A stretch of 64,000 bases of DNA from Hemileia vastatrix (Eukaryota > Basidiomycota > Pucciniomycetes > Pucciniales > Zaghouaniaceae), in NCBI GenBank assembly GCA_030280995.1, contig JASXTE010000002.1, positions 14,460,683 to 14,524,682 of the forward strand. The letters are read 5' to 3'. Below the pieces are notes generated by a model. It did not search any database. It saw only the letters and a program-made list of their open reading frames with translations, and was not told the origin of the DNA. Shown one piece after another: positions 43,281 through 53,418 of the stretch. Numbering within the stretch: position 1 is the first letter of the stretch; every line of letters begins with the position of its first letter. A program made the translations under genes and the position numbers.

Positions 43281-43702
43281 CAGTTTAAAGTCTTGGGGAA
43301 CTCATACTCAGTTTTAAGTCTTGCAGGACTTACAGCCCTCATTTTATAGTCTTGGGGGACTAAAAAACCCTCAGTTTAGAGTCTTGGGGGACTCAAAACC
43401 TTAACTAAATTCAGAGACCAAACCATTAAAGACCAAAGAACATAAACTAACATTCTGGGGTAACTGTTCTACAGAGCAGCCAGCTCATCAGTTACCCCCA
43501 CACTTGCCTTAACTAAATTCAGAGAATCCCCCTTTGGATGCCCTCTGCCAGAATTACACCAACATCACATTATCAGTTTATAGCCCTGAAGGACTCAACC
43601 AACAAGCCATCCTCAGTTTATAGTCTAGGGGGACTATACCATTATTCAGTTTAAAGTCTTGATGGACTGCCCACACTGTTCAGTTTAAAGTCTTGACAGA
43701 CT
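43281..43702 (+). repeat. Array of eight 22-bp repeats with mini-stem
   Basis: Eight copies start at 43281, 43309, 43340, 43372, 43574, 43614, 43647 and 43681. The core is CAGTTTAWAGTC followed by TTGGGGGACT. Each copy can pair AGTC with GACT around a 6-base loop. Spacing is 28-40 bp, apart from one 202-bp gap that holds the GGGGTAACTG hairpin. The array ends 13 bp before a TATA-like site, so it may be an upstream regulatory array. No coding potential. Confidence 0.85.
43451..43505. repeat. GGGGTAACTG hairpin, copy 1
   Basis: GGGGTAACTG (43457-43466) pairs with CAGTTACCCC (43489-43498) across a 22-base loop containing CAGAGCAGCCAGCTC. An almost identical direct copy lies at 46589-46641. Confidence 0.85.
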
Positions 43703-43714
43703 TACCACACTTTG

Positions 43715-43724
43715 CATAAAAAGG
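43715..43724 (+). promoter_or_regulatory. TATA-like box before the second zinc-cluster frame
   Basis: CATAAAAAGG lies 13 bp after the last 22-bp repeat. A CT-rich leader (TCTCTTCATC, TTATCTCTTTTC) follows, as is common in fungal promoters. No ATG occurs between here and 43856. Confidence 0.45.
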
Positions 43725-43855
43725 ACAGAGCCAATTCCACGCACAATACTCTGCCACCGCCCTACTGAACTTCCACTTTCTCTTCATCATCTATTCATCA
43801 CTGATAAAAATTTTCTTTTATCTCTTTTCTCTTCATTGTTATTCCATCACAGATA

Positions 43856-45359
43856 GTGGCTGGATCCCCAGATTTTGAACCATTGGACCTTCCTTGTTTC
43901 ACTGCTCCAAAGGACTATGCTTGCAAACAGTGTATCCACATGTGCAGACCTTGCATGTTCACTCTTCCAACTCCTGAAGTCAAACTCTACAACAGGGCCT
44001 GTGATTCTTGCAACTCCAAAAAGAAAAAATGTGACAGAGACCCAAATTATCCTATACCACCCCCTTCACCTTCACACAAATACACCTCTAGATCTCCTAC
44101 CAGATCTCCTGAACTAGGTCCTGCTTCCTCTTCTCTATCTTCAGCTCCTTCCAGAAGATCACACCGCTCCACCCCCAGAACTCTCTAAAATACCTGATTT
44201 ATCATCCCAAGAAACTGCCTTTATCTCAGAGAATATGGCCAAAACAGCTTAAAAATCAGCTCTCAGGCTTCTACACTGCGTCCAGGCCGCCCACCCGCCT
44301 CACTAGGAAGTGGAAATCAGGCTCAAAACCTCCAAATTCAGCCAGATAACAGCCAAACTCCACTGGTAAACCATTAAAACTGCATGCAACAACCTCCTAG
44401 TGCTCCCAGAGCCATGCATACAACAATTTCTTTATCAGAAAATGTCAAAAATTCCAAAACTTCTAGAAGGCCTTCCAGAGGACCTCAAAAAGACACCAGA
44501 GCGCCAAACACCGCTCCCAAACAAAAATCTCCTTCTCAAACAAGAAGAATCAAGTACACCTCTACTCTGGAAGCCAATAACTTGTCTGATAGTTCCATTT
44601 CCTCCAGATCTTCATCTGCCAGATCCCAATCAGCTTCCAGGTCCTTCCTACAACCAACTTTCACCAAGCAATAATATTAACAACAACAACAGCAGCCCCG
44701 CTGCTCCAACCAGGCCACAGGAATGTCATTCTGCTAGTCCATTTTCTCAAAACCATTTAACGAATGATCATGAGAGTCAATACCTCCATCTGGTTGATCC
44801 TCCTACAATATGCATTCAGAATTTTTCAACAGCCCAAATCCTGGCCACTTACAAATTTGATGAACTCCCAATCTGTAAGTACCAAATTAAGAAATCCAAT
44901 TTTTTTACAAAGAACAATTAATGATCCAATTCTTCTGTTTAGTAGGAACCCCATCTCCTGAAACTGCAGTTGGGATTGGCCAACCTCTAGAAACAACCTT
45001 AACACTGAATTATGCCAATATTAAACAACACCTAAGCATGATGTGTTCAAACATGCTTAAGGTGTTTTCTCTTCATGGTCTGTTGAATGATTTTGAACAG
45101 AATCTGAGGAAAAATCTCCTTCATGACCAGTGGAAGATGTCTAGAATAATAAAGCACACCTTTAAACACTCTGTCCCCCGCTTCTTCCACCTCTTCCCAA
45201 AAATTACCTTCTAATCCAGTGCCTGACCATTACCATCCATATACTCTTTCCTGCCCCCTACACCACAAAGAATACAGTTCTTCCTCCAATCCTAACAAAA
45301 AGCAAAAACACCACCATAATCTGGACCAACCGCCAGAGGCTTCTTCTTCCAGACATTAA
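43856..45359 (+). pseudogene. Zn2Cys6-like frame, copy 2, antisense to element C pol
   Basis: The frame shows CKQCIHMCRPC, 15 residues, then CDSCNSKKKKCD, again C-x2-C-x6-C ... C-x2-C-x6-C with the basic run expected between the second-half cysteines of a Zn2Cys6 cluster. There is no ATG at the start; GTG 43856 stands where copy 1 would place it, so the start may be mutated or in an unseen exon. Ser/Pro/Arg-rich sequence follows. Frame changes lead through 44400-44921 and 44921-45214 to a likely end SSNPNKKQKHHH...SSSRH-stop at 45359. A helical part (LNYANIKQHLSMMCSNMLKV) resembles nothing I know. The gene is transcribed, if at all, against pol. The combination inside an LTR element is unusual. 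Confidence 0.6.
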
Positions 45360-45440
45360 ACAAATAAATAAAAAAAAAGAAATTAATAATTCACTAAATA
45401 GAGAGAAAAATTATAATAAGCAGATATATATATATATAAG

Positions 45441-45759
45441 TTGTTTATTTTTATTTTTGTCTTTATTTTATTTTTATTTATTTTTATTTTTATTTTTATT
45501 ATTTTTATTATTATTTTTATTTATTTATTTATTTTTATTTTTATTTTTATTTTTATTTTTATTTTTATTTTTATTTTTATTTTTATTTTTATTTTCATTT
45601 TTATTTTTATTTTTATTTTTATTTTTATTTTTATTTTTATTTTTATTTTTATTTTTATTTTTATTTTTATTTTTATTTTTATTTTTATTTTTATTTTTAT
45701 TTTTATTTTTATTTTTATTTTTATTTTTGTTTTTGTTTTTGTTTTTGTTTTTGTTTTTA

Positions 45760-45790
<31 letters not shown>

Positions 45791-45815
45791 TTATTTTATT
45801 TTATTTTTTTAAAAC
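45441..45815. repeat. (TTTTTA)n microsatellite, about 375 bp
   Basis: Nearly pure TTTTTA units with an inner block of TTTTTG (about 45727-45758) and a TTTTA end. It produces long Phe/Leu/Ile frames that are not genes. Confidence 0.95.
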
Positions 45816-46588
45816 TACTAACATACTAAAAAAAACTTGAAAATAATTAAACAAAATTACACCAAAAAATATGGGAGCTAAGAAATTAAAATGAAATGAA
45901 TAACAATAATAAGATGAAATAAAAAATAATTACAAATGGTATCCCCTAGCCAATTGATGAGCTGATCCCCTGATACCTTACCCACATCCAAGTGCATCTT
46001 GATGTGGATACACCTTTAAATAATATTTAAATGAATTGAGATAAAAAAAATTAAGAAAAATAATATCAAAAAAGAAAAGATGAAATAAATAGAAATAAAA
46101 GAAAATAATAAAAAAAATGAGATAGAGATAAAAAAGAAAATAGCATTGCCCGGCCAAATGATGATATTTTCCCAACCAATGCTTGCCCACATCCAGGTGA
46201 TCCTGATGTGGTAACACCATAAAATATAATTTATGATTTTTGCACTTTTATATCCTAATAACCCCCATAAAAATTAAAAGAAAAAAAGAGAAAAAAGAAA
46301 ATAATCTAAAACTACTATCTAACAAAACCATAGACACAAAAATCAAAGAAAAGAAAAAGAAGAGTCCGTCTCCATAGAAAGTCCTGTCCAAGAAAATTAT
46401 CACTTGGTGGGCTCCCTCCAATAAGTAAAAATTATGGGAGACCACCAGCGATACACCACCAATCCAAATAGACCAAAGAAGCCAGTCCCAATACAGTAAA
46501 CCAGCTTAAAAGAATAGTGGACTTGAAACCTGAATAACAAAAACCAGAACTAGGATTCAACTAGGACAAACAAAATACTTGAAAAAGA
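45816..46588. other. AT-rich spacer with two related palindromes, element C
   Basis: No gene. CCACATCCAAGTGCATCTTG..GATGTGG (45982-46007) and CCACATCCAGG-TGAT-CCTGATGTGG (46187-46211) are diverged copies of one hairpin, each followed by ACACC and AT-rich sequence. Confidence 0.6.
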
Positions 46589-46641
46589 CATTATGGGGTA
46601 ACTGTTCTACAGAGCAGCCAGCTCATCAGTTACCCCCACAC
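46589..46641. repeat. GGGGTAACTG hairpin, copy 2
   Basis: GGGGTAACTG (46595-46604) and CAGTTACCCC (46627-46636) match the copy at 43451. The stop codon of the integrase frame (46628-46626) lies in the stem. The sequence just after both copies is also related (CCCCCTT..GG..CCTTCT / CCCCCTTTGGATGCCCTCT), so the duplicated unit is near 100 bp. Confidence 0.85.
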
Positions 46642-48131
46642 TTTCCAAAATAAAAGCTAGAAGCCCCCCTTGGGTACCTTCTAAAAAAAACAAAACAAGC
46701 AGCCACTCTCTTCTTTAAGACTGCACCATCTAACTCCTCCAAAACATAAGAACCTCCAGACACCTGAGATCTGACTCTGTAAGGTCCATTCCATCTGTCA
46801 GCAAATATTTTTCCCCACTGACTCTCCAAACTTCTATTATAAACCAAAACCAATCAACCAGGTTTCAAGGGATTCCTAAGTCTATGAGCCAAATTCTTGT
46901 CCCAGTATCTGACTGATGTATTTCTTATCTTCATCATTCTAGTGTATGCCTTCTCTTGACATTCCTCTCTACATTACAACTGTTGCATTCTGGCAAAGAG
47001 CAAATCTTCTTTTGAGCACACATCATCCCAATAGATTCCAAGATAAGAGATGGCTTCCAAATCCACTGGTAGAACAGCTTTTTGCACAAAAATTAATTCA
47101 TAAGGGGAATAGCCAGTTGTCTTTTTCACAGTGACCCTATCAGAAAATAACACTAAGGGTAAATAATGCCTCCACTTTTCAGCACTATCTCCACACATCT
47201 TCACCAAAGAATTTTTGATAACTTGATGGCCTCTTTCAACCATGCCTTCAGCTTCAGGATAATAAGGTGTAGCCACTCTGACTTTAGAACCAATAATTGC
47301 CACAGATTCTTTAAATTCAGCTCCCGACTCTGGCCCACCATCAAAAGTCACCAAACTCATCAACCCATATCTAAACACCCATTCCTTCTTCAAAAATTCT
47401 TCCACATTTTTGGAAGTCAAATTAATCAGAGGCACTGCCTCACCCCAACCAGACAAATCATCCCTGGAAACAATCACATATTTATACCTGCCCTCTTTAA
47501 TATGGACAGAATACAAACTGACTCTTCCAAACAAAGTTGATTCACCAGTAGCACAACCAACCTCTTTAGGTTTCAAGTGACTTCTCCTTTGACATTCTTC
47601 AAAAGATTGAACTCAACCCTGAACAGCTAACTTCATATCTGGACACCAAAATCTGTCTGATACTCTTCTATAAGTCTCCTTAAAACCTCTATGACCAAGG
47701 TCTTCATTCAAAAACTTCAACACAAACTCTTGACCCTTCTTCTGAGTCACCACTACTTGAGGATTTGGATGTCTCTTCCTCATCAACCTCATTCCTGACA
47801 CATAGAATCCAGGACTCTTCTTCTTTATCACCACCAAAGTATCATCATTACAACTATCTGGCCTCTCCAAGTTTACCAGATATTCAAACATAATAAAATA
47901 AAACCCAGTCTGACCCCAGGTTTCATCTTCAAAATACAACAAGACAACATCCAAGGGTAAAGCCCTGTCATCAAAATCTCCAGTGTGAACATTAGTAACA
48001 CAACCAGCCCATCGAGGACACCAATCCCTAAACTTTGGTAAATCCTTTTCCTTCCACTGAATCTTAAGAGAATACAATTCACTAACAAAAAATTTTTTTC
48101 TAAATTTCAGCCATCCCAAACAACAGCTCAA
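46626..48131 (-). pseudogene. Integrase, element C
   Basis: Minus-strand frames 48131-47613, 47576-46974 and 46853-46626. Marks are GHRGFKETYRRVSDRFWCP (zinc-domain region), YVIVSRDDLSGWGEA and VTFDGGPE (core Asp residues), PYYPEAEGMVERGH (catalytic Glu), and at the end WNGPYRVRSQVSGGSYVLEEL, the GPY/F module. No chromodomain follows. The stop at 47613 reads G-stop-VQSF where TGG would give Trp. The C-terminus ends in the duplicated hairpin. Confidence 0.86.
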
Positions 48132-49138
48132 TCTTCATCAACAAAAACATCCTGATCACCAGAATCAAGATCAGAACCAGCCAGTATAACCTCTTGGGGG
48201 AGGAGAGAACAATCTTCCAGTTTAGCCTCATGGAGGAGGTAAGAAAAATCTTCAGCACCCTTTGTGCTGGCCCTAACCACTGGGACATCTTCATCAAATT
48301 CTTCAGAGTCTGAATCTTTATCTGTGGGTTGTCTCCTTGATAATCCATCTGGCATTGTAAAAGTTTTTCCAGGTTTGTGTACCAGGTTGAAAGAAAAATG
48401 CTGAATAACTTCCACCCACCTAGTCATCAGTGCATTTGAAAGACTAGGTTTATTGATCATTTGAAAAAGAGATTTTGCATCCACCTGCAGCTCAAAATGC
48501 TTCCCCCACAAAACAGTTTTCAGCATGTTCAAAATTTTTGCTACACCACAAAATTCCAACTTGGGTTGAGAATATCTAGATTCAACCTCATTAAATACCA
48601 CAGACTCATACCTTAATGGCCTGACCCTCCCAGTTTTATCCTCCTGAGACAACACAGCACCAGCAGCAATATAACTTGAGTCCACTGCTAGATAAATTTT
48701 ACCAGCTTTCACACAATAAACCAACCTGTGAAGAATAATATCTTCACCTACCACCTTCTTCAACCTCTTAAATCCCTCTTCACACTCTTCAGTCCATACC
48801 CACTCCAAGTCATTCCTGGTCAACTTCCTCAAAGGTGAAGCCAACAAAGAAAAATCTTTAATAAAAATTCTGACATACACACAAACCCCCAAAAATCCCC
48901 TGACTTCAGTAGTATTTTTAGGCCTTGGCCATGACTGAATTTTATTGACTTTCTTCTACGCCATAATCCTTCCATCCTTACTTACAAAATGACCCAATAT
49001 TTCCAGAGTAGGAACACAACAACAAAACTTTGACCAAGAAATGGTCAAACCAGCCTCTTCAATCCTAATCAATACTCTCTCTAGAGTAATTGTATATTCC
49101 CAAATAAATCTCCTTATACTTGGGTTCTCCTTCAGCAC
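48128..49138 (-). pseudogene. RT thumb and RNase H, element C
   Basis: The frame at 49138-48956 carries the RT connection (EILGHFVSKDGR). The frame at 48892-48128 carries FLASPL-type sequence (FSLLASPLRKL), the RNase H strand KIYLAVDSSYIAAGAVL (Asp conserved), FELQVDAKSLFQMI, and HKPGKTFTMPDGLSR, followed by an acidic linker. Colinear with other gypsy Pol proteins. It is broken by stops between the frames. Confidence 0.84.
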
Positions 49139-49149
49139 TGCATTTCAAT

Positions 49150-50317
49150 AATAAGTGGAGGGTCCTTTGATTTCACTATCATCAATAAAAATACCAGCAT
49201 GAGTAGGAACTTCATCCTGTAAAATCTAAGCTATTTGTGCTTGATATACCACTACTGAATTATTTTCTCCTTGAGGAAACCTAGTGAGCTGAAATCTTCC
49301 CAGAGGAGTCTCATATGTTGTAAGTGGCCTTGAATCAGTGTGAAGTTCCCTTTCATCATAACCACCCATAATATCTCCCAAACCATAACACACCCTTCCA
49401 GCAAGAGCTTCCACAAAATCCTCTGAACTTGGCCGCATCACAGAATCCTTGATAGTGAATCTATTCAAGGCTCTAAGATCATGCACCACCCTCAGCTTCC
49501 CATTCTGCTTCTTTACACAGAAAACTGTAGTTGAGTAACTAGATGTCAATTGTTTGTATAATCCAGTCCTGACTCTTTCCCTAAAAATCTCTACAAAATC
49601 ATCCCTAATAGCAGCTGGAATTGGAATAGGTTTGATTTGCCAAGGTTCTTGACAAACCAAAGGAATCAAGTAAGGTTTCCCATAAGAGTGTTTCAACACA
49701 CCCCTTTTCTCTTCAACAAATTCTAACACTTTCTCCCTCAGCACAATAATGTGAAACAACAACTTCTTTTCTTCATCATACAACCACCCATCAGGACCAA
49801 AATTAACAACTTTCAACCTTTCCACAGTCGCCCTAGAAGTCTCCAAAAAATCAGGAGGATTCTTCACCAGAGGAGTACAGTACAGATCTCTTGAATAAAG
49901 AGGTCTCTTCAAAGGAGGATTCAAACCTATAGGCATACGCTCATTGACAGGCCTAATATTCTGTGCTACCTTCTTATAATTTTCAGCTCCACCATCAACT
50001 TGAGGGATCTTCAGGACATCCTCACCACCAGACCTGGAACAAAAACCAAGGGTTTCCCCATTGCTCACATGTGTGGCCAAGGTAATGCTTTTGAAAGGTG
50101 TAGAAGAAACCCTTACAGTGCACAATTGGGAGGGCTTAATTTTAGACTCCAACCTCACCACTCCAAAACTTTTCTGCAATTCCACATCTTCATCCTCACT
50201 TCTATCTTCTAAATCTTCAAATTTTGATTCATCTTCTGAATCACATCTTCTAAAATTGTAAAGTTTATCCTCATGCAGGAGGCCCAAAAATTGATCTTGC
50301 TGATCTTCTTTCTTCAA
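49150..50317 (-). pseudogene. Reverse transcriptase, element C
   Basis: The 363-codon frame at 49226-50317 includes the leader KHSYGKPYLIPLVCQEPW, then KLRVVHDLRALNRFT, DIMGGYDERELHTDSRPLT and FQLTRFPQG. A stop at IA-stop-ILQDE (likely former Trp) precedes the catalytic FIDDSEIKG (about 49180). FIDD replaces the usual YxDD. A fragment of the same gene lies at 12180-13120. Confidence 0.86.
50037..50177 (-). repeat. Internal duplication in element C, copy 1
   Basis: About 140 bp (AACCAAGGGTTTCCCC ... CACCACTCC) recurs at 50531-50667 in the same orientation. It codes for part of the linker before the RT. Confidence 0.82.
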
Positions 50318-50440
50318 AAACTTTTGCAGTTTACCTCATGCTGGAGGCCCAAAATTTGATCTTTCTGATCTACTTTATTCAAAATTTTGTGCAGTTTAAC
50401 CTCATGCTGGAGGCCTAAAAATTGATCTTGATGATCTTCA
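50250..50440 (-). repeat. Three 60-bp coding repeats in element C linker
   Basis: Three units contain CTCATGCWGGAGGCCC and AAATTGATCTTG. On the minus strand they encode repeats of the form DQxDQFLGLLHED-KL. Traces of the same unit are in the fragment at 12210-12340. Confidence 0.75.
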
Positions 50441-50530
50441 CAAAAATAATTCTTTTTCTTTTTCTTGATTTTCTTCAGTTATCTTGAAATTTTCTTTTCT
50501 TTTCTTGAGACTTCTTCTATCCTACATAAA

Positions 50531-50667
50531 CAACCAGGGGTTATCCCAATGCTCACAGAGGTAGCCAAGGTGATGTCTTATAAAGGCGTAGAAGAAACCC
50601 TAGTGGTGCAAAATTGGAAGGACTTACTTTTAGACCCCAATCACACCACTCCACAGCTTTTCTGCAT
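50531..50667 (-). repeat. Internal duplication in element C, copy 2
   Basis: Diverged direct copy of 50037-50177. Confidence 0.82.
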
Positions 50668-50699
50668 ATCTTTAAATAAAGATATATAACCAATCTTTT

Positions 50700-51266
50700 T
50701 TTTTGAAATTGAATTAAAAATAATTGAAAATCTTGAGAGAGAACAGATACTTAATAAAAAACTTGAAGAATACTTTCAGAGAAGAGAAACATTAAAAAGA
50801 GAAAGTTAAAAATCCACTTGGTATATCTTTAAGAGAGCTGACCTATTACAACCTGGGATTTCCTCTTCTTGGGGCAAGGTTGTAGCATTTGGGTGATCAG
50901 CCCTCATCACTCTAAAAAAGACAGAATCTCTCTAGAGCCTGAGCCACACTCCAAAAAACCAGAGGCGGAACCCACTTCTCTTCTTCTCCTACAACAATTC
51001 ATGAGCTAGCACATTGAAGACAAACCAGGCCTGGTCTCCCAACCATCCTCTCCAGGAGATGATAACCTCATGTGAAGTCTCCTTTCATCTTCACCAGTCA
51101 ACTTCAAAATGGTTCCCACATAAAATTTATAGCAAATTCTTGCTTGAAAATCCATAAAGAATGGCCCACCCAAAACAGATTATACAGTGCCTTTGGCAAT
51201 ATAAAAATGAACCTTCCCTGAGGCTCCATCAACATCCAGCTTCACAAAATAAGCTGTTCTAATCAA
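50700..51266. other. Decayed coding linker between protease and RT, element C
   Basis: On the minus strand this should encode the end of the protease domain and the linker, but stops are frequent. No separate gene is visible. Confidence 0.5.
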
Positions 51267-51749
51267 TTAAGTGACATGGCCACCAATCCCTCTTAAATTT
51301 CCACCAATACCTGTCTTTATGCGGAGGCCCAGATGAGTAGCCTCAAACAAAGAAATCAGGTTAATATGAGAACCTGAATCCACCAATGCCCTAGCCTCCC
51401 TTTTATTCAGTGTGACATTGACATAAACCAGAGGTATAGAAAAATGAGTTTCCAACCCCTCTCCAAATTTTTCAGCAGAATCACAAATGTATTCTACCTC
51501 CCCAGAAGAAACCCTTCTCCTGGTCAACAACTTTTTCTGCCTATCAGCCAACCCAGGAATGATAACATACAACTCCTCATAAGTATGGGAAACCTGACCC
51601 TGATTCATCCTTTCCAGGACAGAGTTCATAACATTAACTTGACCAGAAAACACTGCCCTCTCAAAATGAGCTCTTTTATTCACTACCTTGGTCCTAGAAG
51701 ATTCTTGAGGACCAGAACCACCAACAGACTTATCATCAACAGGAATCAA
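51267..51749 (-). pseudogene. Retroviral-type aspartic protease, element C
   Basis: The active-site segment reads EARALVDSGSHINLISL: D-S-G with flanking hydrophobics, as in gypsy proteases. It is preceded by VYVNVTLNK and followed by ATHLGLRIKTG. The upstream frame 52097-51795 is an acidic/basic linker (DVDSDSEEDFPLA) that ends at a stop joining the two. Confidence 0.8.
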
Positions 51750-52336
51750 ACCAGATCCTTCACCGGAACCTCTAAATCTAGAAGGCTTTGGAAATTAAGC
51801 CAAAGGGAAATCCTCCTCAGAATCAGAATCAACATCCATAGTAATTGGCTCACCATTCATGTCCAATTCTCCAAAGCTAGGGGGGCCCATATCTGCCATA
51901 CCCTTCTGCATTTTATACAGCTCCTCTTTTCTGTACTTCTTCCTAGCTGCACTCAGCTTAGGATCCACCATTGAACCCTTAGGCTTTAGTTGAGCCTGAG
52001 TACTGCTCTTAGGCCTTCCCACCTTTCCTGCTTCCACATCATAAACACCAGCCAAGCGCTCCCCACTTGACTTTCCACCACAAGAATACCACCCCAAACC
52101 ACCAAAGGAAGATGTAAATGAGACTCTATTAGCCTCCTTTCCCTTTCCCTTTCCATCATCTCAACCTTTACCAGAAGAAGAAGCCTTATTAGGCTACTCT
52201 TAAAATCTTAGCCTTCTTGAGTTGAAATTGTGTCTCCTCCTTACCAAGTCCACTGGAGCCTGACCATCATTAGGCTTCACAAAAGAACCATCCTGGAACT
52301 TGAAAACTTTCCCATCCAATTCAACCTTCCCTTCAG

Positions 52337-52400
52337 ACACATCCCTATTCAGTTCCCAACAATCATTGGACTTGTGGACCTTCCTGCTGCAATAAGAGCA
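52337..52400 (-). other. Gag zinc knuckle, element C
   Basis: On the minus strand CSYCSRKVHKSNDC fits C-x2-C-x4-H-x4-C, the nucleic-acid-binding knuckle of Gag. It lies between the Gag core and the protease, as expected. Confidence 0.8.
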
Positions 52401-52478
52401 GACCCAAGGATCACTCCTACCAGACCTCCTTTATAAATCTCTAGGCTGAGAAGGCACCTTATTGGCCTTCTGATCCTC

Positions 52479-53309
52479 CTAAACAAAGATATGCAGATGT
52501 TTGATTAAATCTACCAACTGCTCCACCACAGGGTCCACCTCCTTAGGCTTCTGAGGAGCCTTCCCCTTGTTCACCACTTCCTTCTCTCTGGACTCCTCCA
52601 CATCCTCAGCCACTGCTTCACTGACCTTTCTAACATATTTAGTGCTAGCTTCCTGGCGAGAATCTGCTTCCAAAAGTTTCAGATGTCCCTCTACAAACTC
52701 CTTCACCACAGAAAGAGCAGGAAATTTTTGATTGCCATTAGGAAGAATCCTCATCTTATCCTTCCTAGCCAACTCCTTGAAAACATCAATCCTGACATTC
52801 CTGGGCAGAGCAGACAAGAAAATATCCCTTGCAGAGTCAGTACTCTCCAACTACTGCATATCCACCTAATCTTCTACCACTGGCTCCAACTGAGCCAGAA
52901 ACTTCCTATAAGTGTGGAGTTTATCCACACCTCCATAAGATTGCCATTCACTAGCAATCATATTGAGATCCACCATTGAATATCTGGATCCCCACCTGTC
53001 TGTCATCTGCAGACTCAACTTCTTCCAATTTTTCCTTCTATAGCCCTCCATAGCAGCTACTTCCTTCACCAGAGCCCTTTCACCAATGTAAAAGATGACT
53101 TGCTTCACCATGTTTAAGTGAGAAGAACCATCTACATTCCCAGAAGCCTCAAAAAACTCCAGAAACAACTTCACATCCTCCCCCATAAACATAGGACCCT
53201 TCCAGGACTTGATCCTGACAGAAGGCCTAACAGAAACAGGAGGATTACCATCCTCAATAGCACCAACAGTGCTACTACCACCACTAGAGAAAGATGGTCC
53301 AGAAGCCAT
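52479..53309 (-). pseudogene. Gag of element C
   Basis: Starts at ATG 53309 (MASGPSFSSGG). It contains a Gag core: GPMFMGEDVKLFLEFFE, then VKQVIFYIGERA, then WKKLSLQMTDRWGS and YRKFLAQLEPVVED. Two TAG stops follow in the same frame. Gag then continues with DIFLSALPRNVRIDVFKEL and an acidic/basic tail. Both TAGs sit where TGG (Trp) would restore the reading, which suggests G-to-A changes on the coding strand. Confidence 0.8.
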
Positions 53310-53394
53310 GGTCAAATTAATTCCAGAAAACCAATTTCCAAACACAGAAGAGAGTCCTAAAGTAATAGAAAATCCAAAAGGCTAGCAAATCCAC

Positions 53395-53418
53395 ACCCCA
53401 CATTGGGCACCATAAAGG
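53395..53418 (-). other. Primer-binding region of element C
   Basis: On the minus strand TGGTGCCCAATGTGGGG follows the 5' LTR by 5-7 bases. This resembles the TGG-starting primer sites common in gypsy elements. I do not assign the tRNA. Confidence 0.65.

Noticed and set aside
43281..43702. CRISPR array
   Set aside because: Repeat spacing is irregular, spacers are only 6-18 bp, copies vary, and the context is a fungal retrotransposon.
45441..45840. Frames of more than 120 codons of Phe/Leu/Ile repeats
   Set aside because: They are translations of the (TTTTTA)n microsatellite in different phases.
51444..51974. Plus-strand 176-codon frame
   Set aside because: Opposite the protease and linker of element C, with no domain.
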